From an uncultured bacterium (lineage in GTDB: Bacteria; Bacteroidota; Bacteroidia; Bacteroidales; Muribaculaceae): 64,000 bases of DNA. The position numbers and the translations under genes were made by a program. Where the stretch lies: contig CAJMMT010000001.1 in NCBI GenBank assembly GCA_905214715.1, forward strand, positions 124,001 to 188,000, read 5' to 3'. Shown in pieces: positions 52,494 to 60,040 of the stretch. Positions within the stretch are counted from its first letter, which is position 1. Each line of letters starts with the position of its first letter. The notes beneath the pieces are model-generated. The model was given only the letters and a program-made list of their open reading frames with translations. It was not told the DNA's origin and ran no database searches.

Positions 52494-53798
52494 TTATACC
52501 TTTCTACCGAAAAGATCGAACTCCTCGGCAGCGGTAATCTCGACCATTATGTATTCACCGGGTAGGGCATCGGTATCGGAAACGCGCACTTCCAGGTCTA
52601 CTTCAGGTGAATCCCACTCCGTGCGGCCTACAGCCACTCCATCTTCAATACGGTCAATAAGCACTTTGACCTGTTTCCCGATCATCTCGCGGTTAAGTTC
52701 GGAAGCTATGCCCTCCTGAACCGCCATAAGTTTGTCGAGACGTGCCTGTTTCACTTCATCGGAAACCGAGTCTTCCAGATTTTTGGCTGCCCAGGTGTCC
52801 TCTTCCTCGGAATATGCGAACGCTCCCATGCGGTCGAAACGGAACTCTTTCACAAAGTCGATGAGTTCCTGAAACTCAGCTTCTCCCTCACCGGGGAAGC
52901 CTACCATCAGGGTGGTGCGCAGTTTTATACCGGGCACTCTTTCGCGAATCAGTTTTATCAGTTCTCTGGTCTGATTGCCGGTAAAATGCCGCCGCATGTT
53001 TTCCAGTACCGGATCGGAAATATGCTGAAGCGCTATGTCGAGATACTTGCATACATTCTCTCTGCGGGCCATGACATCGAGGATATCCAGCGGAAAATCC
53101 GTTGGATAGGCATAGTGAAGCCTTATCCATTCCACACCGGGTATGTCGGCTATCCTGTCGATAAGTTCCGCCAAAGCATGTCGGCCATACAGGTCAAGTC
53201 CGTAAGAGGATAGATCCTGAGCTATTATATTGAATTCGGAGATTCCTCCGGCCGTGAGTTCGCGCACCTCCTCTTCTATCTCTTCTATAGGGCGCGATGT
53301 GTGGCGTCCCGTGATAAGAGGTATGGCGCAGAAAGCGCAGAAGCGGTTGCACCCTTCCGATATTTTCAGGTAACAGCTGCTTTCCGGCGTAGTAAGACGG
53401 CGCTCCCATGCTTTCGGTTTACGGGCAGGTTCGGTGTAGGGAAGCGTGTCGAGGAATCCTTTCCAGTCAAACTTGCCGTACCATTGGTCTACTTCGGGAA
53501 TCTCTTCCTTAAGTTCGTCCATATACCTCTGCGACAGACAACCCATGACAATCAGTTTTCCTATCAGTCCTTCTTCTTTCAGTCTTGCCAGCTCCAGAAT
53601 CATTCCGATAGATTCCTCCTTGGCATCATGAATGAAGCCGCAGGTGTTCACCACAACATATTCTCCCCGTGGTTCCTCGGGGTCATGGCGCATGTCGAAT
53701 CCTTTCGCTTCAAGTTTGCGCAACAGGCGTTCGGAGTCCACGAGATTCTTAGAGCATCCCATGGATATGACGTCGATACGTTTTTTTTCAAATCCCAT
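52494..53798 (-). CDS. rimO: Ribosomal protein S12 methylthiotransferase
   Basis: Radical SAM enzyme that adds a methylthio group to Asp of ribosomal protein S12. The start at 53798 (MGFEKKRIDVISMGCSKNL) is preferred: the open frame runs 93 bp further into the ftsY stop region without family similarity. MTTase N-domain Cys in MGCSKN, VNTCGF and VMGCLS; radical SAM cluster C-x3-C-x2-C in EGCNRFCAFCAIP; C-terminal TRAM domain (MIGKQVKVLIDR to FDLFGRKV). It is 435 residues and lies 16 nt after ftsY, the common Bacteroidetes order. Confidence 0.95.
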   Translation of the reverse strand: MGFEKKRIDVISMGCSKNLVDSERLLRKLEAKGFDMRHDPEEPRGEYVVVNTCGFIHDAKEESIGMILELARLKEEGLIGKLIVMGCLSQRYMDELKEEIPEVDQWYGKFDWKGFLDTLPYTEPARKPKAWERRLTTPESSCYLKISEGCNRFCAFCAIPLITGRHTSRPIEEIEEEVRELTAGGISEFNIIAQDLSSYGLDLYGRHALAELIDRIADIPGVEWIRLHYAYPTDFPLDILDVMARRENVCKYLDIALQHISDPVLENMRRHFTGNQTRELIKLIRERVPGIKLRTTLMVGFPGEGEAEFQELIDFVKEFRFDRMGAFAYSEEEDTWAAKNLEDSVSDEVKQARLDKLMAVQEGIASELNREMIGKQVKVLIDRIEDGVAVGRTEWDSPEVDLEVRVSDTDALPGEYIMVEITAAEEFDLFGRKV

Positions 53799-53814
53799 CG
53801 GTCCGGTATCAAGA

Positions 53815-54795
53815 TTATTCAAGAGCTCCGCTGAAGAGCGATGATACGAACTCCTGAGGACGGAATACCTGCAAGTCTTCCATACCTTCACCGAGTCCTA
53901 TATATTTGACCGGGATGTTGAACTGGTCGCTGATACCTATCACCACGCCACCTTTGGCGGTTCCGTCAAGTTTGGTTACCGCAAGACAGTTCACCTCTGT
54001 AGCGGCCACGAACTGACGGGCTTGTTCAAAGGCGTTCTGTCCTGTGCTTCCGTCGAGCACCAGCAGTATCTCGTGGGGAGCATCGGGTACAACACGTTGC
54101 ATCACCCGTTTGATTTTAGTCAGCTCGTTCATAAGGCCCACCTTGTTGTGCAGACGACCTGCCGTGTCGATAATAACCACATCGGCATTCTGCGCTTTGG
54201 CCGATGCAAGCGTGTCGAATGCTACGGCGGCGGGGTCGCTTCCCATTTTCTGTTTTATCACGGGAACACCGACACGTTCGCCCCAGATATCCAATTGTTC
54301 TATGGCGGCGGCGCGGAATGTGTCGGCAGCACCGAGTATCACCTTGTTTCCGGCTTTCTTGAATTGATGGGCAAGTTTGGCTATCGTGGTTGTCTTGCCC
54401 ACGCCGTTCACACCGACAACCATGATGACATAGGGCTCCTTACCTTTGGTAGGTACCTGAAAATCCTCAAGGTCGTTCACGTTGGCCGGTTTGGCCAGCA
54501 TGTCGGAGACCTCTTCGCAAAGAATACGGCTCAGCTCCTTCATGTCCATATACTTGTCTCGGGCTACACGCTCTTCGAGCCGTTCGATTATTTTGATGGT
54601 GGTGTCAACACCGACATCACTCGTTATGAACGCCTCTTCGAGATTGTCGAGAACTTCTTCGTCGACTTTCGTCTTTCCGGCTATGGCGCGCGAAATCTTG
54701 CTCCATACGCCCTGTTTGGTCTTTTCGAGTCCGGAGTCGAGTTTCTCTTTCTTTTCTTTGGAGAATCCTTTAGTAAATAAGTCTTTCCATCCCAT
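53815..54795 (-). CDS. ftsY: Signal recognition particle receptor FtsY
   Basis: GTPase docking SRP-ribosome complexes to the inner membrane. A short basic N-terminus (MGWKDLFTKGFSKEKKEKL) stands in for the long acidic A domain of E. coli; then the N helical bundle and the G domain with GVNGVGKTTTIAKLA (P loop), LGAADTFRAAA, DTAGRLHNK (G3) and TKLDGTAKGG (G4). At 326 residues it is the usual Bacteroidetes short form. It is first of the ftsY-rimO-(menF) run. Confidence 0.96.
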   Translation of the reverse strand: MGWKDLFTKGFSKEKKEKLDSGLEKTKQGVWSKISRAIAGKTKVDEEVLDNLEEAFITSDVGVDTTIKIIERLEERVARDKYMDMKELSRILCEEVSDMLAKPANVNDLEDFQVPTKGKEPYVIMVVGVNGVGKTTTIAKLAHQFKKAGNKVILGAADTFRAAAIEQLDIWGERVGVPVIKQKMGSDPAAVAFDTLASAKAQNADVVIIDTAGRLHNKVGLMNELTKIKRVMQRVVPDAPHEILLVLDGSTGQNAFEQARQFVAATEVNCLAVTKLDGTAKGGVVIGISDQFNIPVKYIGLGEGMEDLQVFRPQEFVSSLFSGALE

Positions 54796-54942
54796 GTCAC
54801 GGTATGTTTATTGGCAGTGAATCCTGCTTATATTTATTATGCAAATTTAGTAACTTTCGGCGTATATTCAATCCGTCGGTTTATTATTCTGGCGTAACTC
54901 CCTCAAATACCATGCCAATTCCTGCCATAGGCGTATTAAAAA

Positions 54943-54970
54943 TCGGGTCCGTTTCAATAAACGGACCCGA
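54943..54970 (-). terminator. Terminator of the tricorn-like gene
   Basis: Perfect 12-bp stem, TCGGGTCCGTTT (54943-54954) with AAACGGACCCGA (54959-54970) and a CAAT loop; T-rich on the minus strand after the stem. It lies 26 nt past the stop. Confidence 0.9.
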
Positions 54971-54995
54971 GATAGTTATTATCGCTCTTGATTTA

Positions 54996-57900
54996 TTACT
55001 TGCCCATGAGCGCTTTTACAGCGGCTTCGAGCTGGGCATCGCGGCCGGCGAGCTCGTCGGCGGGATTGTTGTAGACTTCTATGTCGGGAGTCAACTGCTG
55101 GTTCTCAAGTACATTGCCGTTAAGGTCCACGCAGGTAACCTGAGGTATTCCGAATACGATAGAGGGATCTATCTGGGTTTCCCACCATACCGCTGTCATA
55201 GTTCCCGGTACGGGTGCCCCGACAAGTTTGCCCAACTTGAGGGTCTTATATGTGTATGGAGATCCGTGAGCATCGCTGTAATTGCCTTCATTGACGAGCA
55301 TTACCGATGGTTTGGTCCATTGCGAGAATGGTTCGGAACCTATGTATTGTCCGCGTGGCTTGAAGTCTACATAGTGCCGCCCGCTTAGCAATTGGGCAAG
55401 ATCGTTGTGAAGCCATCCGCCACCGTTCCATCTGGTGTCGACCACGACGGCTTCGGCGTTGCGGTATTTCCCAAGCAGACGTTCATATACGGCGCGGAAG
55501 CTCGGTGAATCCATTCCTTGCACATGTACGTAGGCAACCTTGCCTTGTGATATGGAGTCTACGTACGCTTCGTTGCGTTCTACCCAGCGTTTGTAAAGTA
55601 GATCGTCGAATTTGGCGGTTGATATAGGTTTGACTGTGACCGTGTCCCGTTTACCTCCGGAGCGCAGTATTTCGAGAAGTGTCTTGCGGCCCGACTTTCC
55701 TTCGAGAAGCGGATAATAGTCTTTGCCGGCTTCAATGCGTTTTCCGTCTATCGAAAGGATTATGTCGCCCGGGCGCACGTCGGCTTTCTTGGTGCCGAGG
55801 GGTGAACCGCCGACTACTTCGGTTACCTTAAGACCGTCGCCATCATAGGTCGGATCGTAGAATGCACCGAGATTCGCTGTGGAAAGTCTTGCCGAGCTGC
55901 CGTAATATTTCGATCCTGTGTGAGAAGCGTTGAGCTCTCCAAGTATTTCACTGAGAAGGATGGAGAAATCTTCGCCGTTGTTGATTTCGGGCAGGAATTC
56001 CCGGTAGTGCTTTCCGTAGTATTCCCAATCCACTCCATGAATGTTTACGTCATAGAATTTGTCGGCGACCTGACGCAACATGTGGTCGTAAATATATTCC
56101 CGTTCGGCCGACGCGCTTCGGTCGTAGGGAGCGTCGAATTCTATAGGTTCCTCCTTTCCATCGGCCAGATTGATTTTCTTCATACCCTCGGAGCCGATTA
56201 CAAAAAGATTCTCACCTTTGTCGTCTGCTTCAAGTCCGCCGACCACGTCTTTGGCGAGAATCTTTGTCTCATCTTCGCGAATGTCGCGTACATACAGATT
56301 CGCACCTCCCTCGGTGGCTCCGGCTATGTAATAAAGCTTATCTCCTTTTGGCGAAAGGAAATAATCACCTATGAACGCGCTCGCACCGGTCAGCCGTGCC
56401 ATACGGTGGCGACGGTTTGTAAAGTCGAGGTCGACGGGTTTCTTCTTTTCTTTGTCGGCTTTCTTTCCCTTCTTGCCTTTATTTTTATCCTTATCATCCT
56501 TAGCTTCGGAATCTTTCTTTTCTTTCTCGGCCTCTTCGCGCAGGGCGGCTTCTTCGTCGGTGGCATTCAGTTCGTCCCATGCTTCCGAGTCGAGCGCCAT
56601 AAGCACGATATCAGACTGGTTGCCCCATGAACCGTGGCTCTTCATCCCGTAACGGCCTGTCTCGTAAGTTACGGCACGTCCTCCCATAGCCCATTTTGGA
56701 TTGCCGTCTGAATATCCGCTTTCGGTCAGGTCCACAATCTTCGAACCATCGGCCTTGACGGCAGCTACGTCGGTGTTGTTCCATCCTCCGTCGCCAATAT
56801 AGCTTATAAGCAGCCATTCGCTGTCGGGGCTCCATTCGAAAGGTATGTCGCCATCTGAATAGGAATAATTGTATTTACCATCCAGAGCGGTGGTTACCGC
56901 TTTGCTTTTAAGGTCGATTACGCGGAGGGTGGTGCGGTCTTCTAGAAACGCAACTTTCTTACCGTCAGGCGAGAATGAGGGTTGCTGGGCCACGCCTTTA
57001 CCTTTGTACAATGGTTTCTCGACAATCTCGGTGGCGTACGCGAAGCGTTTCTCGGCCGGATTTTTGATTTCGGCTGTGAATAGCTGCCATTGTCCGTCGC
57101 GGTCTGAATCGTAGACAAGCATACGTCCGTCGGGCGAGAATTCCACTCTCCGTTCCTGAGCGGGTGTGTCGGTAATGCGGCGTGTGGTCTTGTATTTGGT
57201 GTCGGTTACATATACTTCGCCTCTGATCACGAATGCAACTTCCTTGCCGTCGGGCGATACGGCCATACAAGAGGCGTCGCTGTTTTTGAAAGCCTTGATC
57301 GCATCGCGTGTGTATTGGTCGGAGTTTATGGTGATGTCGAGTTTTTGCGGCTGACCACCTTCGCGCAGGGTATAGATGTCGCCGTCCCAGCTGAATGCCA
57401 TAAGTCCGTCGCGGGAGGCTGAAAGCGTACGTACGGGATGGCGTTCGAATGAAGTAAGCTGGACAGGCTTTCCTCCCGGGGTGGCGGAATATACGTTGAG
57501 TGTGCCTGACTGTTCGCTTATATAATAATATCCTTTGCCGTCCTTTTTCCATACCGGACTCAGGTCGTGGCCGTTGAAATCTGTCAGTTTGGTGAATTTA
57601 CCGTTTTCAATCAGCCAGATATCAGATGTTCCCGATGAACGTTCATGTTTGCGATATCTGTTTTCCAGTCCTTTCTTGTCTTCATAAAGGATGCATCCGT
57701 CGTCTGCCACGGATGCCGCGCCCATCGGCATGGAAAGATATAGTTCAGGACGTGCTCCGGATTTGGAAATGTCTATCGAATAGGTACGTGTAAGCCGCGA
57801 GGGGTGTCTGGAGGTTTCACGGGAAGGTCCTTCAGATGAAGAGTATATTACCGTAGAGGGATTGATAAAGGCCAATGGAATCTCGGAGCCTGACGAGGTG

Positions 57901-58208
57901 GTGATACGTCTCGGTGTCCCACCCCCGGCATCTACGGCGTAGAGGTCGGGACTGCCTTCACGGTCAGAGGTGAATACAATTGTCTTGGAATCGGGACTCC
58001 ATACAGGATAGGAATCATAATCCTTGCCGGCTGTAAGCTGGAAGGCGGTTCCGCCGGTTGCGGGAATCGTGAAGATGTCGCCCTTGTATGTGAAGGCGAT
58101 AGTTGTTCCGTCAGGCGAGATGGCGGTGTTTCTGAGCCAGCGGGGACTGTCAGCCCACGCCGATGCGGCTGCAACCGTCAATGCGCCCAAGATAAGGATG
58201 TGTTTCAT
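54996..58208 (-). CDS. Secreted tricorn-like S41 protease
   Basis: Signal peptide MKHILILGALTVAAASAWA. Two WD40/PD40-type beta-propellers (IAFTYKGDIFTIPATGG, YPVWSPDSKTIVFTSDREG, later FSPDGKKVAFLEDRTTLRV). A highly charged Lys/Glu/Asp insert (about residues 550-590, LREEAEKEKKDSEAKDDKDKNKGKKGKK) precedes the C1 domain, PDZ (SPLGTKKADVRPGDIILSIDGKRI) and the S41 catalytic core with VVDTRWNGGGW and the Ser-Asp pair in NEGNYSDAHGSPY (tricorn Ser965-Asp966). At 1070 residues it is the usual tricorn length. Peptide degradation in the periplasm is expected from the signal. No F1-F3 factors are seen. Confidence 0.92.
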   Translation of the reverse strand: MKHILILGALTVAAASAWADSPRWLRNTAISPDGTTIAFTYKGDIFTIPATGGTAFQLTAGKDYDSYPVWSPDSKTIVFTSDREGSPDLYAVDAGGGTPRRITTSSGSEIPLAFINPSTVIYSSSEGPSRETSRHPSRLTRTYSIDISKSGARPELYLSMPMGAASVADDGCILYEDKKGLENRYRKHERSSGTSDIWLIENGKFTKLTDFNGHDLSPVWKKDGKGYYYISEQSGTLNVYSATPGGKPVQLTSFERHPVRTLSASRDGLMAFSWDGDIYTLREGGQPQKLDITINSDQYTRDAIKAFKNSDASCMAVSPDGKEVAFVIRGEVYVTDTKYKTTRRITDTPAQERRVEFSPDGRMLVYDSDRDGQWQLFTAEIKNPAEKRFAYATEIVEKPLYKGKGVAQQPSFSPDGKKVAFLEDRTTLRVIDLKSKAVTTALDGKYNYSYSDGDIPFEWSPDSEWLLISYIGDGGWNNTDVAAVKADGSKIVDLTESGYSDGNPKWAMGGRAVTYETGRYGMKSHGSWGNQSDIVLMALDSEAWDELNATDEEAALREEAEKEKKDSEAKDDKDKNKGKKGKKADKEKKKPVDLDFTNRRHRMARLTGASAFIGDYFLSPKGDKLYYIAGATEGGANLYVRDIREDETKILAKDVVGGLEADDKGENLFVIGSEGMKKINLADGKEEPIEFDAPYDRSASAEREYIYDHMLRQVADKFYDVNIHGVDWEYYGKHYREFLPEINNGEDFSILLSEILGELNASHTGSKYYGSSARLSTANLGAFYDPTYDGDGLKVTEVVGGSPLGTKKADVRPGDIILSIDGKRIEAGKDYYPLLEGKSGRKTLLEILRSGGKRDTVTVKPISTAKFDDLLYKRWVERNEAYVDSISQGKVAYVHVQGMDSPSFRAVYERLLGKYRNAEAVVVDTRWNGGGWLHNDLAQLLSGRHYVDFKPRGQYIGSEPFSQWTKPSVMLVNEGNYSDAHGSPYTYKTLKLGKLVGAPVPGTMTAVWWETQIDPSIVFGIPQVTCVDLNGNVLENQQLTPDIEVYNNPADELAGRDAQLEAAVKALMGK

Positions 58209-58259
58209 AATGTCTTGAATATAGCGGCTATATAATAGAAAAGGTCCTGATATTATGCG

Positions 58260-58341
58260 ACAATAGTGGTCAATGCCTTTGGCATACCGACCACTATTGT
58301 TACGGTCAGATTACAAATATAGAAAAAATATTTGTAATCTG
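58260..58341. promoter_or_regulatory. Two perfect inverted repeats ahead of the tricorn-like gene
   Basis: ACAATAGTGGTC (58260-58271) with GACCACTATTGT (58289-58300), with an inner ATGCC/GGCAT pair; and CAGATTACAAATAT (58307-58320) with its exact complement (58328-58341). On the minus strand the second contains TATATTTG (58314-58321 as CAAATATA), a -7 box. So one palindrome overlies the promoter and the other lies in the leader, which suggests operator and RNA-level control. Confidence 0.55.
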
Positions 58342-58365
58342 TATTTATGTTGTTTTGATGAGAGT

Positions 58366-58565
58366 TAAGAGAATGTTTGGATTTAACTTCCATTCACCCG
58401 AAGAGGATTTTTTGAGATGTTTCCGCAAGTTGAGGAGGGCGCGGTGCGGGCACCGTAACCGACGAAATCTTGGCGGCAACAGCCAAAAAAGACCTTCGGG
58501 GGGATGGAAAGAATTTACATTCATCCTTCAATTATAAATTCGTGTTAAATTCAAACATTCTCTAA
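58366..58565 (+). mobile_element. MITE1 copy C
   Basis: 194-bp element (58369-58562), same orientation as copy A, TAA direct repeats on both sides (58366-58368, 58563-58565). It differs from copy A at only a few positions and by one G in a G run. It sits between the PspC gene and the tricorn-like gene's promoter. Confidence 0.88.
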
Positions 58566-58583
58566 TGAGAGAGCCGGTTGTTA

Positions 58584-59657
58584 TCAGTTGAAGAGGATAA
58601 TGGACATTGAGAGTGAGAAGACCCATATGACACTCCATATTATCAGAGCTTTGACTGAAATTGTCTTCTGCCTGGTAAGACTACGGTATAGACCCGTGCC
58701 AAGCACTGCTACCGGAATCAAGACGGAAAGAAGTACGAATACCGTTCCGGAGAGTTCCATTATGTCGCCCCGGTGCATATTTACAAGCACTTCGTTCCAG
58801 CTTGACGCCAATGTCCAGTCGGGCCAGACGGAGCACACCACCAGCGCCAGAATGCAGCCTGCAAGTACAAGGACTCCGATTGAACATCCGAGGCCTATCA
58901 ACGCCATAATAACTATGGCTATTATGGCTAACAGCTTCACTACCGTGTTCAGAAACCCGGTGAAGCCGCTTCTGTGCTCAGTGGCATAATTCTTCACATT
59001 ATCGAATGTGGTATTGGCCATGTTGGCGAAATTCCGTCCGACATTGGCCAGTGTGGGTGCTTCTCCATATAGTTGCATGCGCTGCAGCGGGGTCCTTGCT
59101 TCCGGCACTACGCAACATAATACCACGTAGACTATGGCGCAAGTGGAGAAAGACAATATGGCCAGCAATATCACGGCGACCCGGACCCATGTAACATCAA
59201 GTCCGAAATAAGCCGCGATTCCGGAGCATACGCCTCCGATCACACGGTCTTCCGGGTCGCGGTAGAATTTTTTCTTCGGTTCCGCAGGTTCCTCATAAGG
59301 TGGTGGCGTACATGCGGATTCCGTTGTCGTGGACGCGGTTTCCGTCTCGTTTCCGGTATCTGAAGACTCGGTTTCGCCGAATGATTCGTTAGATTCTATT
59401 ATTTCCTCAGGACTTCCGAGTCTCGCTATTACTTGGCGCACCTGTTCTATGGAAACGGAAGGTGATGTGGAATTTATCTGAAACTCGGTAAAGAGTTCGG
59501 CGGCCCTGCATTCTATGTCGGATGCAGTCTCTTCTTGACCGGGTGTGTTGGCGAAGAGAGAGCGCAGAGTATCGAGATACTCGCTTAGCAGAGCGTATGC
59601 ATCTTCATCGATTACGAACAGACGCTGCCCCATGTTTATGTTTACTGTACGCTTCAT
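58584..59657 (-). CDS. PspC-domain membrane protein
   Basis: The N-terminal part (MKRTVNINMGQRLFVIDEDAYALLSEYLDTLRSLF; QVIARLGSPEEIIE) is a cytoplasmic domain seen in Bacteroidetes PspC proteins. A Thr/Ser-rich linker (ETETASTTTES) precedes the PspC domain (FYRDPEDRVIGGVCSGIAAYFGLDVTWVRVAVILLAILSF) and further TM helices, about five in all. Phage-shock-like envelope-stress role by family. It is the last of a three-gene operon with padR and the barrel protein; the repressor is the PadR upstream. Confidence 0.9.
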   Translation of the reverse strand: MKRTVNINMGQRLFVIDEDAYALLSEYLDTLRSLFANTPGQEETASDIECRAAELFTEFQINSTSPSVSIEQVRQVIARLGSPEEIIESNESFGETESSDTGNETETASTTTESACTPPPYEEPAEPKKKFYRDPEDRVIGGVCSGIAAYFGLDVTWVRVAVILLAILSFSTCAIVYVVLCCVVPEARTPLQRMQLYGEAPTLANVGRNFANMANTTFDNVKNYATEHRSGFTGFLNTVVKLLAIIAIVIMALIGLGCSIGVLVLAGCILALVVCSVWPDWTLASSWNEVLVNMHRGDIMELSGTVFVLLSVLIPVAVLGTGLYRSLTRQKTISVKALIIWSVIWVFSLSMSIILFN

Positions 59658-59686
59658 GTTCTTGATGTTTTCGGGTTGCGGTTATG

Positions 59687-60037
59687 TCATTCCTGAAGTC
59701 TCTTCTGAAGTCCTCGCAGTCGGTCTATTGTGTTGGAAAGCGAGTCCCACGACATTCCCATAATGTGAAGAAGCATTTCTCCCTGTCGGGTGAGATGATA
59801 ATATTTTCTTGGAGGGCCCTTGGGCGATTCCTCCCAGGTATAGTCGAGTTTCTCTTCACGCTTCATACGGTTCAGAAGTGTGTAGAGTGTGCCTTCCACA
59901 ACTATCATGTTGGCTTCTTTCAATATGGACAGAATGTCTGAAGGATATGCCCGGTTGTGTTGCAAAGTGAGCAGCACGCAATATTCGAGCATCCCTTTGC
60001 GCATCTGGGTATTTATGTTATCTAACATTCCGTTCAT
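59687..60037 (-). CDS. PadR-family transcriptional regulator
   Basis: 116 residues; winged-helix region (MLEYCVLLTLQHNRAYPSDILSILKEANMIVVEGTLYTLLNRMKREEKLDYTWEESPKGPPRKYYHLT) with the family's GPPRKYY wing, then a dimerisation helix (GMSWDSLSNTIDRLRGLQKRL). It lies 3 nt after the barrel gene and 29 nt before pspC. In this arrangement it should repress its own operon; the palindrome at 62539-62565 is the best candidate site. Confidence 0.93.
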   Translation of the reverse strand: MNGMLDNINTQMRKGMLEYCVLLTLQHNRAYPSDILSILKEANMIVVEGTLYTLLNRMKREEKLDYTWEESPKGPPRKYYHLTRQGEMLLHIMGMSWDSLSNTIDRLRGLQKRLQE

Positions 60038-60040
60038 CTT

